DNA of 31,565 bases from Symsagittifera roscoffensis (taxonomy: Eukaryota > Xenacoelomorpha > Acoela > Convolutidae): assembly GCF_963678635.1 (NCBI RefSeq), contig NW_026970614.1:1-31565 (forward strand), read 5' to 3'. The notes beneath the pieces are model-generated. The model searched no databases. It was not told the DNA's origin and saw nothing but the letters and a program-made list of their open reading frames with translations. The position numbers and the translations under genes are program-made. Positions 1 through 11,258 of this stretch are shown here, piece by piece. Position 1 is the first letter of the stretch. Each line of letters opens with the position of its first letter.

Positions 1-112
1 CAGCAACATCTCAATTGGAAATTGATCAACTACAAAAAACGTCAGTAGGCAGACTTCAACTTGCAATTAGGTCGCCAAGTTTTTGAGTAGTCATCTCAAG
101 GCATCGATAAAC

Positions 113-493
113 TCATCTTGAAAGATTAAGAATCTCATCTGGACTACCGACAGTCAACTCGATAAAATAAATCATTCGAATCTCCATACAGTTTAGTATT
201 GAGCAAAGAAAGATCCCAAACCAACCTCTTCCGATTGTTTTCTCATTTGCGATTGTGTCAGTGCTGATATAGAATGCTCGGAAACATATATACAATGACC
301 AGTTATGACACAAACCTGTCAACACGCAGATTACATAGAACTTTTTTGACTTTAACTCTTGAAAAAGAAAACTGATGAAACTTCTAGTGGCTCTTGAAAC
401 AAACAAGGAATTCGATAGAAAAGCTTGATATACAGGATGAAATTCCTTTTTTTTTATTATACACTGCTGTGTTATAAAACTGAAAAGCAACAA
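113..493 (-). CDS. Weak candidate: unrecognised 126-codon frame, possibly a host exon
   Basis: An ATG-started open frame of 126 codons on the minus strand. At this base composition an open frame of this length is only borderline unusual, so chance is a real alternative. The product is hydrophobic and aromatic-rich in its middle part, with several Cys and Phe-Ile-Ser stretches, and could be part of a membrane protein. I see no diagnostic motif and recognise no family. The frame ends in a normal stop at the left edge of the hit and no convincing splice site links it to another exon in the window. It lies outside the repeats I can delimit. I infer nothing about function. Confidence 0.15.
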   Translation of the reverse strand: MLLFSFITQQCIIKKKEFHPVYQAFLSNSLFVSRATRSFISFLFQELKSKKFYVICVLTGLCHNWSLYICFRAFYISTDTIANEKTIGRGWFGIFLCSILNCMEIRMIYFIELTVGSPDEILNLSR

Positions 494-850
494 AACTGAT
501 TACCACTGAGTATAATGAACCATAACAATTTAGAATTTTTTCTTTAATTCAAGCCTATATTATAGTATGTTTTACCTATTATTTGTTTTGCCGAAACATT
601 TGCGCCAAAGTCGTCACCTGTCTTAGAGTGGGACAAAATTATGTTAGTCGCAAAGACACACAGGCCTCTCAAAGTTAATTTGAAAACACCTGAAAAGTCT
701 TAGAGTGGAAAACTGTTTGGAACAGTTACCAGCAAATATTCTGCCTCAATCTTAGTTACTTCTGATTCCTTACAGCTGAGTTACCTTACAGTCAGCTTAA
801 TTTTGAGTAACCCACTTGAAGTTTGTCTTAAATGCTATCACAAATATATA
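494..850. other. Unassigned AT-rich stretch
   Basis: No gene-like frame. The short phrase GTCGCAAAGACA near 645 recurs near 11892 and, in altered form, near 8206, so part of this stretch may be a remnant of the dispersed repeat family described elsewhere. Confidence 0.3.
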
Positions 851-1424
851 CAAGACTGCTCGTATCAGGGCGAAGCCCTGAATGTTCCGACTGCCTTTAA
901 GGTTTATGGAGTAGCAGTAATAACATTTAAAAAATTAAATGAAATAAAATAAAACGGAAATTTTTTTTCTAAAATTTGAAATTTTTTATGAAAATCATCC
1001 CCCCACACGCCATATAAAGTACAAAAAGAGAGATTTCGTTCCTTGTAACCAATCAATTATGGCAAATAAGCTTCGTTCAACCAATTTGGAACGATTTATA
1101 AGACGGATTAAATCTCCGCTAACGCGTTAATGGCGCGAATTATATCGCGCGCTAATTGTCCCAAATTGGTCAAAATGGCCAAAATGGCAATCTCTAAACC
1201 CTCATAACTTTACGAAAAATGATCACAGGTGAAATATCTTTTCAAATTTAGGCTCAGGACAACAATACCTTTTGAATGATAAAAAAAATTCCGTCAAAAA
1301 TGGCTAGTTAAAAAGTCCCCGAAAAAAAAAACCCACCCCGAGTAAAAAAAAAAACCCCAGTTAAAAAAAAAACCCACCCCGAGCACAAATATTCCGTTAC
1401 TTTCGTACCGAAAGTCGGAACAAC
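851..1424 (+). repeat. Left inverted arm of the foldback element
   Basis: Begins with the palindromic core TCAGGGCGAAGCCCTGA (about 866-882) that marks a repeat family found at several other places in the window. Contains a local tandem expansion of poly-A plus CCCACCCCGAG at 1322-1383. Confidence 0.75.
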
Positions 1425-2129
1425 AAGAAGGAAAAATTAGCAAAAATTTAAGTAAATAAACAAAAAAGGACCATCATGGCAATGTAAAAGACATAAACAG
1501 ATTAAAAACACAACAATTTTGTAATTTTTTTGTTCAATTCAAATAATCATCTATAACTGCATATCAGAAAATGAATACAAATATATCGGTTTTCTCGAGA
1601 TTCGGAGAATTAGCGCAAAGCATTTATAAAAGAAGTGCTCAATGGAGTTTTCAACTTTTTCGTAATATATAAATTGATTATCAACCAGAGGAAATCCTCG
1701 GTTAACATTTTTATAGGGTTTTCCGGTCTGAGAGACACATTTGCATTTTGCAAAAAAATTTGCGATTTTCATTTGAAAACGTTCATTGCCATTGTGACCG
1801 TATCATCATTTTCGTTGCAGACTCATAATGTCTTACTATTAAAAACAGACCTTTTCTGCTCCGTTCTTTTCCACTTTGAAACAATCAGGCGTTCTTTTTT
1901 TGAACTTTGCATGGTCAGCACAGCAAATAAGTGATCAGAATAATCCTGGTCACTGCAATTTTTCTGCACTCAATTAATGAAAATTTTTTAGGCCTCAGTT
2001 TTCATACAGTCATTAAAAACTTGTTCGTTCAACGCGTCATACATTAAATCAAAAACCTTTCCGATAACTTGACTTGTGATTGACGTAAATTTTTTCCGAT
2101 AAATTTGTTTTGGATTTAAGCATTTGTTA

Positions 2130-2680
2130 TTGTTCCGACTTTCGGTACGAAAGTAACGGGATATTTGTGCTCGGGTGGGTTTTTTTTTCTTCAGACAAAT
2201 TTCGACTTTTTAACTAGCCATTTTTGACGGAATTTTTTTATATCATTCAAAAGGTATTGTTGTCCTGAGCTTAAATTTGAAACAAAATTTCACCTGTGAT
2301 CATTTTTCGTAAAGTTATGAGGGTTTAAAGATTGCCATTTTGGCCATTTTGACCAATTTGGGACAATTAACGCGCGATATAATTCGCGCCATTAACGCGT
2401 AAGCGGAGATTTAATCCGTCTTAGAAATCGTTCCAAATTGGTTGAAAGAAGCCTATTTGCCATAATTTATTTGTAACAAGGAGCGAAATCAATTGTTTTC
2501 TACTTTATATGGCGTGTGGGGGGATGATTTTCATCAAAAAATTTTCAAATTTTAGAAAAAAAAACATATTCATTTTTTTTTTTTCATTTAATTTTTTATG
2601 TTGTTTATGTTATTACTGCTCCATAAACGATAAAAGGCAGTCGGAACTTTCAGGGCTTTGCCCTGATACGAGCAGTCTTG
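2130..2680 (-). repeat. Right inverted arm of the foldback element
   Basis: Reverse complement of 851-1424 with scattered substitutions and small indels. It ends with the core TCAGGGCTTTGCCCTGA at about 2649-2665 and the terminal AGCAGTCTTG. Confidence 0.75.
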
Positions 2681-3637
2681 TTCCATTTGTCACTACAAGT
2701 TGATTCAAATGGCTATCAAGAACATTGCAATTAAGAACCGCGTTCTTGAAAAAAGGAAGGAGTTTTTTGAAGAGACCCGGTGCATATACATGAACCAAGG
2801 CCAGAATGTAAGTTCCGTCTGTCAATAGTAGTTGCAGAAACTGATCTTTGACAATGTCGCATTTGTCATATTCAGATGTTTACACGCTGCTCGAGTTTCA
2901 ATGCAGAACTGCTTTCTGAATGACCACGCAGACTCCTATTTATCAATCGTGGTTTACTCTGTTAACATAAAAAAAAATTAAATCAATATTTGACAACACC
3001 TTAGTGATTTGTTCTAATTTTTGAAAAGAAAAAGCACTTAAAAGTTGTTCTTTCCAAAAAACGAGCTTGTCTCATTATAAAAAATTGACTAATTTTCGGA
3101 GCGTTGATATCTTGATACTGTCGGAAAGATTTGTTTTGAGCGTCATAAGGTTGAATTTGCTGCGGTGATTTGTTGTGGATTAAATATGGGCCGAACAGGA
3201 AAAAACGATTATTCGAATTTCCAAAACAATTGTGGTCAACTTAAATTTCCAATATCAGTAACGAACTTCATTGGAAAACAAAGATGGGGGTAACAAACTC
3301 TTACATTGAACGACTATATGACACAATTGACAGAAAGCATCAGGAAAAACTTACCGGGCTTGATATTTGTGTGGAACATGTGTGCCTGTTTGGACTGTTT
3401 GCATTGTGCATGTGTCCACTATGAATAGATGAACTGTGTCCTAGTGGTTGAAGTATTGAAAATGGGCGCTATTCTCAAGCGCACAGGACCGAATGGGCGA
3501 AAAAACTTGTGGGCCAAAGACAGAAGACAAAATTAGACGATTGTCAATTTGAAAAAAAAAACCAATTGCCATTCAGTTAAAATGAATTAATGAAGCTATA
3601 TTTTGCTTCTTTTAAAACGAAACTCTTGAAATATAAA
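2681..3637. other. Unassigned stretch between two repeat elements
   Basis: AT-rich; only short frames, none with a recognisable domain. I see no RNA gene and no repeat boundary. Confidence 0.3.
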
Positions 3638-5800
3638 CCCGGGTAGACCAAAAATGCTTATCATACAATTCTCATAAATGGGAATTTTCTTTTCATACAA
3701 TTTCATACGTACAGAAAATTGTATAAAAACTCTATAATAAACATTTTCCCATAAATGGAAATTGTATGATAGGTGTTTTCTCCATGAACCAAAAAGTTGT
3801 TTTTTGTTTCTAAATTTGTTTTCTGCAAAATTTTGGTTTGTGTTTGCAACCGAACCGAGTGACAAAGACCTTGGTTACTCAAAGCACCAAAGTTTGGAGG
3901 GTCTTACATTTACAATGCATAAAAAACTACCTGAATTGCCTTCCAGATGTTTTTCACAAATGATATAACAAAAGTAACAAACTCTTAATTTTTGGCAAAA
4001 CTTTTCAGTGATGACTATTTTAAATTTTTGAATTTTCAAATTATCAGACATTGATCAAGGCATGCATGAACACGACATACAAAAGGAATAGGAATTCTCA
4101 GCGTTTTTGAAAAAAAAATTTCAAGTGAAAAGAAAAAAGTCAATATTATCGTATTCAGGACTACGTTATGCACACAAAAAATTTAATTTTGCATGCCAAA
4201 AAAAATTTTTCGAAAAAGTTTTGTTTGCGTATAAAATTCGATTTGTGGTTGAAAAAATAACTTTGCGTACAAAATTCGATTTGTGGTTGAAAAAGAAAAT
4301 TTGGGGCAAATTTTCAAAATTACTTTAAAAAATTTTTGTGTCGGCCATCGAAAATTGCCAGTCATACATTTTCCTTATATTAAAATTGTAAGGAAAGCAT
4401 TTTTTTTCAAAATGAGTTTTTTTTGTCACCAGTCTGTTCAACTGTTCTCAAAAAACATTAGAAATGGTTTAATTTTTTTTCTATTGTTTTTCGAAAATGT
4501 ATGAAAATTGTATGACAAGCATTTTCTCCATACACTTGATGTCAAGGCATGTCATGTCGTGATCAAGGCATGCATAAACACGACATACAAAAGAAATAGG
4601 AATTCTCAGCGTTTTTGAAACAAAAATTTCAAGTGAAAAGAAAAAAAAGCCAATATTATCGTATCCAGGACTACGTTATGCATACAAAAAATTAAATTCT
4701 GAGTTATAAAAGTTATGCATACAAAAAATTCGATTTGTGGTTGAAAAAAAATTTGGTGGCAAATTTTTAAAATAACTTAAAAAAATTTGCGTACAAAATT
4801 CAATTTGGGGTTGAAAAAGAAAACTTGGGGCAAATTTTAAAAATTACTTAAGAAAATTTTTGTGTCACTATCGAAAATTGCCACTCATACAATTTCCATA
4901 TATGAAAATTGTATGGAAAGCAATTTTTTTTCAAAAAAATATTTTAAATCAGTTTTTTTTTGTCACCAGTCTGTTCAACTGTTCTCAAAAAACCGTAGAA
5001 ATGGTTTAATTTTTTTTCTTTTTTTTTTCGAAAATATATGAAAATTGTATGACAAGCATTTTCTCTATACACTTGATGTCAAATTATCAGACATTGATCA
5101 AGGCATGCATAAACACAACATACAAAAAAATAGGAATTCTCAGCATTTTTGAAAAAAAAATTTCAAGTGAAAAGAAAAAAAGCCAATATTATCATATCCA
5201 GGATTACGTTATGCACACAAAAAATTATATTTTGCATGCCAAAATTTTTTTTTCGAAAAATGTTTGTTTGCGTACAAAATTTGATTTTTGGATTAAAAAA
5301 AAACATTGCGTACAAAATTCGATTTGTGGTTGAAAAAGAAAATTTGGGGCAAACTTTCAAAATTTGCGTACAAAATTCAATTTGTGGTTGAAAAAAAATT
5401 TGGGGCAAATTTTCTAAACAACTTAAAAAAATTTGCGTACAAATTTCAACTTGGTGTTGAAAAAAAATATGAGGCAAATTTTTTAAAATTACTTAAAAAA
5501 ATTTTTGTGTCGCCATCGAAAATTGCCAGTCATACAATTTCCATATATGAAAATTGTATGGAAAGCAATTTTTTTTAAAAAAAATATTTTAAATCAGTTT
5601 TTTTTTGTCACCAGTCTGTTCAACTGTTCTCAAAAAACCGTAGAAGTGGTTTAATTTTTTTAAATTCTTTTTCGAAAATGTATGAAAATTGTATGACAAG
5701 CATTTTCTCCATACATTTCATGTATGGATTTGTATGATAATGATTTTTGATGTATGGAATTGTATGATAAGCATTTTTGGTGTATGGAGGTCAACCCGGG
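3638..5800. mobile_element. Non-autonomous element with CCCGGGT-GACC inverted termini and internal tandem arrays
   Basis: The left end CCCGGGTAGACC followed by AAAAATGCTTATCATACAA (from 3638) matches, inverted, the right end that closes with GGTCAACCCGGG at 5800. The right copy has about ten extra bases (a CCATACA-type phrase) between the two blocks. Smaller palindromes of the type ATTTCCATATATGAAAAT and GTATGAAAATTGTATG recur throughout. The interior is dominated by three tandem units (separate entry). The short frames inside, up to about 100 codons, arise from the A/T-rich tandem repeats and have no domain. Flanking bases (AAA before, AAG after) give no convincing target-site duplication. 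Transposon class not determined. Confidence 0.6.
4041..5730 (+). repeat. Three tandem ~510-640 bp units with nested ~40-70 bp subrepeats
   Basis: Units start near 4041, 4556 and 5083; the phrase GATCAAGGCATGCAT recurs at about 4053, 4561 and 5096. Each unit carries AGGAATTCTCAGC, GTCACCAGTCTGTTCAACTG and GACAAGCATTTTCTC in the same order. Nested inside is a subrepeat beginning TTGCGTACAAAATTCGATTT and including GGTTGAAAAA and TTTGGGGCAAA. It occurs about twice in units 1 and 2 and about four times in unit 3 (about 5268-5490), which explains most of that unit's extra length. Confidence 0.8.
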
Positions 5801-6135
5801 AAGTTTGTCCCAATTTTGCGGCTGTCAATGACAATTTAAAAAATTTGCATATTTCTGCCGCTTTTATATTCGGCCAATATCAATACTCCAGTCCCTGGAA
5901 ATGTTCACTTTCTTTCCAAATTTTAGATTACTGAAATCTGATCGGCTGATTTTTATTTTCGCGCATTCGGTCCTTCGCGCATGAGGGATTCCACCATTAA
6001 AAATGACTTTCTAGACTTATATGTTGCGTTGGGAACTTAAATTCTAATTGCAAAGAGATTTATTGCATTCGCATTAAACAAGAACCAATTTGACTGATTT
6101 TAATTCGACTTCAACAAAAAATGACTTTTACAATG
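5801..6135. other. Unassigned spacer between two elements
   Basis: No gene-like frame or repeat boundary recognised. Confidence 0.3.
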
Positions 6136-7609
6136 GTACATTCAATCATACAATCGTTGATCAAGCTGGTTTTAAAAAAATGAGAAAAGCATTGGTTCAA
6201 TTGTTTTGTCTTCAATCACAAAAAACTGGAGTTCAGCAGAATCTTTTGGTCTTACTAAACGCATGACCAGGGTAGTAATTGTCCAAAAACATTTTTTCAT
6301 TTTTTTGAATTAAGCAATATAAAACATTTTACACTTCTCAAAAAGCTACAGAACTTTTTTTCTGCTCACAGTCAATCATGCAGATTTGTAAAAAAACCAA
6401 TAAAATTTAGAAAAAAAATGATCTGAAAAAGACAATGTCTGACCTAGAAACCTTGTTACAACACAAAACCCAAGTTTAATTTTTTTATTTTGCTTATCAA
6501 AAAAGATCGTTATTTCTCCTGAAGAATGAATTTTATCCCTCGGTTTTTTAACAAATGCTTGAACGCAAGTGAAAATTATGATTATGAAGCCACTAAATAA
6601 ACACAATTTATCAGATCACATTGACTTGAATTGTATTTGGTCTAACTAAACACGTGACCAGGCTAGTATTTGTCCAAAATAGTATTTGTATTCGTTTTTT
6701 TTCTCAAAAAATGTTTGTTCTCCTGAAGAGTGATGAGTACTAAACTCAATCCGACCACAATATATGTTTCCTCTATAGATTGTACAAGCCTTTATTTCAC
6801 CAATATGTTTCCTCAGTAGATTGTACAAGTCTTTATTTCACCAAAACAAAAAAATGCCTCACCGAAGTTGAACCGATGAAGGGTTCGCTGCCTCCTCTCA
6901 ACGTCATTAATTTCATTAGAAGGTCGTTTTTTTGAATAAGTAGAAATCAACTCATTTTGGTACAGCTTCGTGTAGAGGCTAAACGTCGAGGCATTTGTAG
7001 AACCTCAAAAAATTTTTCTTATATCTTTTTTTTCTTGAATTTTTTTCTGGTAAAATCTCGAAGTTTTCTATGCCAGTTTGTGCAAATGCAATTCACGCCA
7101 ATGAGTTCTGATAAATTGTGTTTTCTAGTGGCCTCATAGTCATAACTTACACTGGCGTTCAAACAAACATTTGTTAAAAGGCCGGCAAGGGATAAAATTC
7201 CTTCTTTAAGAGAAATAACAAACTGAAAAAAATAGAACGAAAAAAAATAAACCTTAGTTTTTGGGTTGTAACAAGGTTCCTATGTCAGACAATGTCTTTT
7301 TCAGATCATCTTTTTTGTCTTTTAAATTTAATTGGGTTTTTTTTACAAGATCTGCGTGATTGATTGTGAGCAGAAGAAAAAACAATGCCGGTAGCTTTTT
7401 GAGAAGTGTAAAAAATTTTTATATAGCCTAATCCCAAAAAAAAGACAAACACTTCGGACAAATAATAGCCTGGTCGTATGTTTAGGAAGACCAAAAAATT
7501 CCGCTGAATTCCAGTTTTTTTATGATTGAAGACAAAACAATTGAACCAATGTTTGATTCAATTTTTTTAAACCAACTTGAGCTTGATCAACCATTGTATG
7601 ATTGAACCC
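6136..7609. mobile_element. Second foldback element with ~465-485 bp inverted arms
   Basis: Positions 6136-6597 and 7125-7609 are inverted copies. The outer tip contains TTCAATCATACAAT and GTTGATCAAGCT (about 6141 and inverted at about 7575-7606). Further matched blocks are TTGTTTTGTCTTCAATCA, TACACTTCTCAAAAAGCTAC and GACAATGTCT. The inner tip is marked by GCCACTA (about 6588, inverted about 7126). The spacer contains a direct partial copy of an arm segment (GTGACCAGGCTAGTATTTGT at about 6653). There is no transposase-like frame. Sequence differs from the 851-2680 foldback, so this is a separate family. Confidence 0.7.
6762..6843. repeat. Two-copy 41-bp tandem repeat
   Basis: The phrase TATGTTTCCTC followed by TAGATTGTACAAG and CTTTATTTCACCAA occurs twice with a 41-base period, with three or four differences. 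It lies in the spacer of the foldback element. Confidence 0.85.
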
Positions 7610-8199
7610 TTAAGTTGTTTCTCACAATTGAATTGAGTTTACCATTAGAATTTGGATTTGATTAGTTAATTAATCAAAGAAAACATTCAAAAAAGCAGCA
7701 TGAAGCGCTTTTATTTTTTTGATAATTTTTTACAGGAATGGATAAAAACTCAAATGAATTCAGAAAAATAGTTCCGGCTCAACGACATGAAAAAATACAT
7801 GTGATTTTGAACAACATTATTTTATTACTAAAGCCCCAGGGCAGAAAAGCTGAGCTGCAATTGAGTAATATAGTTTTCCAAGTATATAGTAGACCAAGTC
7901 GTCGATAGATGATAAGCTTAAATTCTAAACTTGGCAAAAAGCTGGGTTTTTTAAACTTTATAAATGGATGCTAAAAAAAGCTACATCAGAACGTTTTGGC
8001 CTTCAATGAAAGATCTTTTGGATTTGAGCTTTTGACGTTCTTCGATGCAGTTCAAATTTTTTTCCTACTGTTTTTTTACTAAGTTATTTGGCAAAAAACA
8101 CTGCTATTAACGATGATTTCACAACAAGTATTTAAGCTGAGCAACTTTGTTGAGAGACAAAATAGTAAAATATAAATTAAGTTAAGAAAAAAGTTTTCA
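7610..8199. other. Unassigned AT-rich stretch
   Basis: No gene-like frame or clear repeat seen. The right end grades into the dispersed repeat copy. Confidence 0.3.
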
Positions 8200-9130
8200 A
8201 AATAGACACAAAGACAGCTAATAATGTTCCGACCATAATCTTGAAAAAAAAACAAAAAAATTTTTTTTTTCTCCAGTTAAGCGTCGTTTTTTTCGTGAGT
8301 GGTTTGTAAAGAAGTTTGGACAAAAGCCTGAAACTTAGGTTCGAGATTCATAGAAAAACTGGCTAAATAAAAGAAAAATTTGCTATCCAACAAAGCTAGA
8401 AAACAAAAAAACTGTTACAAAAAATTTTCCTAAAATAAAAGAAATTGCAGATTTTGTTTGACTTTTTGATTCCCAAAATGACCCTAAAGACTTGGAATAC
8501 AAATCTTACATGAGCCTAACTAAAATTTCAGGGCTTGAAAATCATTATCACAATTCATCCTTCTTCTATAAAGAGCCTATTTTACGCCTTCTCGCTCGCT
8601 TTTTCACTCGAAATTGAGACTAAAAATCAAAAATTTCTAACCGGTTTTTCATGACAAGGTGGATGGATTTTTTTTGATATTGAAAAGTCTTTCAAATGAC
8701 AACTGACAGGATTTATTACACAATATATCAAAATTTTTTGTGTTACCTGATATTGTGTGGAAAAAAAAGAATAAAAGAAAAAACTGAAACTTACCCGAAT
8801 ACAAACGTCCTCTCCATTTTCAGTGATCTGAACAACAAGTATAATTATTGTTCCGAATTTCTAAGAAATTGACGAAACAGTCTACCACCTGAATTTTGTA
8901 TACCAACTGAAAAGCATTAAGCTTCTGAGCTCAAATTTAAACACCTGACTCATCTGTCATCTTTTTTGTAAAGTTATGGGGTTTCAAATTTGCCAAAATG
9001 GAACAACTGAGAAACGATATTTTCTGTTAATTTAAATCAAAACAGGACTGCTTGTGTCAGGGCAAAACCCTGAATGTGCCAATTGCTAATTAACTAGTTT
9101 TGAATAGTTTTTGTTAATGAAATTTTTATA
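8200..9130 (+). repeat. Copy of a dispersed repeat family, uninterrupted by the LTR element
   Basis: The block AAAGACAGCTAA...ATGTTCCGACCATAATCTTG (about 8208-8245), followed by poly-A, CAGTTAAGCGTCGTTTTT and GAGTGGTT, parallels the left flank (11880-11940) and right flank (17512-17640) of the minus-strand LTR element. The end (about 8990-9130) has GGAACAACTGA, ATATTTTCTGTT, the core GTCAGGGCAAAACCCTGAA at about 9057 and AACTAGTTTTGAATAG, matching 17695-17800 and 18247-18380. About 570 bp in the middle have no counterpart in the 17.5 kb copy. Confidence 0.6.
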
Positions 9131-10194
9131 AGCTATGAGTCTTAGGCTGATTATATCTGCAACCGTCATCTAACCTTCCCAAATCTTTTTCAAAACCGTA
9201 AAAATATAAATACTTTGCTTAGAAAATGGGAGTTTTTTTTAGGTTTGATTAGGTTTTCTCAATTTGTTGGAAATTCAAAACTGTCCAAACTGAAAAAGAG
9301 TGTTTTGTATCGGACTCAAAGTCTCACGCTATTCAGTTCCAATTACAAGTGGTTTGTGCGTACTAACTTTTTGGTATATATGGAACTATCGCTTGTCTAA
9401 CTCTGCCCAAGGCTGTTTAGATGAAACACTCAGACTGATAGGCCAGTAGATGTGTTTTTATGAAACATAGCTTAGTAGATTTAATGCATTTCATTTTATC
9501 TCATTGAAACTATGGAAAAACCAAAGTAAGAAATAAAATTTTTGAGATAGCTAGTGCTTTTAAATAACGATAATGAAACTTTGGGACTATTCATATCAAT
9601 AAATGTTTATGAAAACTTTTGAAAAATCTAGAACAGTTATTGAACTATTTGAAACATTCACTTACACTTTGATCCTGCACTTTTTGGCGCCTTGCTCACC
9701 AGCCCCCACCCCTCAGGGTTACTGGTGCGCAAACTACTACTACCAAAACCCCATATCTAAGGCGGATGGGGATTGTTCCGATCTGCGGATGGGGATGATT
9801 GTTGGGTTAATAAAATAACAACTTGAAGGGAGAAGGGGCTTGGAATATACGAACTTTATAAAATTGAGCAACTTGAAATATCTGAAAAAATAAATGATAT
9901 AATCCATAATATGATCATTTCAAATAGTTTTTCTACGGTACAAAAAATTGATTATATCACAAAACAATCAGTTTTTGGTCAAAATTTGAATTGCCAATGT
10001 CTTTTAAAGACAGAAGTTTCGGTAAAATTTTTCCATTGAAATCAAATGGTGAGTGTCTTTTTAGAGCAGATTTTTCGCGACTTTACTTGATCTTTTTTTT
10101 AGACTTTCTCGGCTTAATTTGGGTACGCTTTGAATCTACTGGACCTACGTTTTGACTTTCTAAATCGAAAAAAGTTTAAGCTTTGGATTTGTGC
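9131..10194. other. Unassigned stretch
   Basis: No credible gene. A locally GC-richer patch at 9690-9800 contains GCGGATGGGGAT twice, 23 bases apart, within a short 71-codon frame that has no recognisable domain. Confidence 0.3.
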
Positions 10195-11258
10195 GCCACT
10201 TAAAATTGATTCTCAACAGCAATTTATCTGTAGCAAAACTGCAGTCAAAATACAGGTCAAGACTAATTTTTTTCTCTGATTGTCGAATCTATTTTAGTCG
10301 TGCAAAAGTCAGTCTCTTCGCCCAAATTTCCTTACAAGCATCCTGAAATCAATGTTTACTCATCTACGGGTTTTAGTTCTGCCTTTGAACGTTTCATGCA
10401 TATAAAACGGCAAACTGAATTTTTTGGATAACTGCTGGGGAGTACCTGCATTATCACTAATTATATTGGCGTTTTGTCTTATTTTTTTTTTGGCCTAAAT
10501 TTGTTCCAGTATTCGAAAAATTTCCGTAAAAAAACAAACTGGCCCTTGACCTATCAAGATTTGATTTGCTGATTTCAAAACAAATGTTCAAACCAGACTT
10601 TCATTTTTTTCTCATGATGCTCGTTAGATCATTCATTGCGGCAAATCTGTCATATATCTTCTTTGTTTGAAATGATCCAAAAGTATTTGTTTTTTCACTA
10701 CTAACACTCCCATCCCTAAGATCCATCTACTCAATTTCATTGCTGTTATCTTTTATGCTCTTTTTATCTCGGTTCAAAGTTAAATCACAAACACAGTACC
10801 CTGCAAGTCTTTGAACTACCATTATTGCTTTTTGTCAACTAACAAATAAGCAACCACAACAACTCCACATACACATGGGCCCACATAAACAATCTTCCCC
10901 CCCCCCCCCCCCCCTCTCTGTCTCTCTCTCAAAAAAAAAGAAGTAAAAAAGTTGCAACCAAGTGAAATTATGGAGCAAATTTTCCAATTAATTTTTCGAA
11001 AAATATATAGAAGTTTTTATTCTTCCTTTTCCTAGTTTGAAGTAATCCTCCTAGTCTGAATTAGCTGCTCGACTTATAATTGATTCTCGACTGCGAATTA
11101 TCAGTGCTCCTTTTATCCCTGCAAAACTGCTATTTTTCGATTTTCAAAGTCAAAAGATAAGTCAAGCTTTTCGTCCAAGATTCTATAGCCGGTATCCTGA
11201 AATCAATCTTTACTCATCCACATTTTTTTCTGTGTTTGAAAAACTTCTGCATAAAAAG
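10195..11258. repeat. Old direct duplication (two diverged copies ~880 bp apart)
   Basis: About 10195-10425 and 11077-11258 share TTGATTCTC, GCAAAACTGC, TCCTGAAATCAAT-TTTACTCATC and GCATAAAA-type blocks in the same order with many substitutions. Neither copy codes for anything visible. Between them lies unassigned sequence and the C/CT microsatellite. Confidence 0.5.
10897..10930. repeat. Poly-C run followed by CT microsatellite
   Basis: 18 consecutive C residues run straight into TCTCTG/TCTCTCTCTC. A homopolymer this long is prone to length error in sequencing. Confidence 0.95.

Larger units (their letters stand above)
851..2680. mobile_element. Foldback-type element with ~550-570 bp terminal inverted repeats
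   Basis: Positions 851-1424 and 2130-2680 are long inverted copies of each other. The outer tip starts CAAGACTGCTCGTATCAGGG at 851 and its complement ends at 2680. The inner tips carry the near-palindrome CTTTCGGTACGAAAG (about 1400-1415 and 2138-2152). Shared landmarks inside the arms include an AACGCG/GCGCG-rich patch (about 1120-1150 and 2370-2400) and a GATCACAGGTGAAA block (about 1219 and 2289, inverted). The spacer 1425-2129 has only short frames under 100 codons and no transposase motif. The left arm carries extra copies of an A-run plus CCCACCCCGAG phrase at 1322-1383, whereas the right arm has one. I see no clear target-site duplication. It is probably non-autonomous; the mobilising enzyme is unknown. 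Confidence 0.75.

Noticed and set aside
1551-1934. Overlapping 73- and 99-codon frames in the spacer of the first foldback element as a possible transposase
   Set aside because: Too short, hydrophobic and without DDE or any nuclease motif; a transposase remnant cannot be supported.
4107-5578. Several overlapping 60-104 codon frames on both strands in the tandem-unit region
   Set aside because: They repeat with the DNA units, are dominated by Lys/Phe from A/T runs, shift frame between units and show no domain. They are by-products of the repeat.
4041-5730. CRISPR-like array
   Set aside because: Units are hundreds of bases, diverged and not separated by unique spacers. The genome is clearly eukaryotic.
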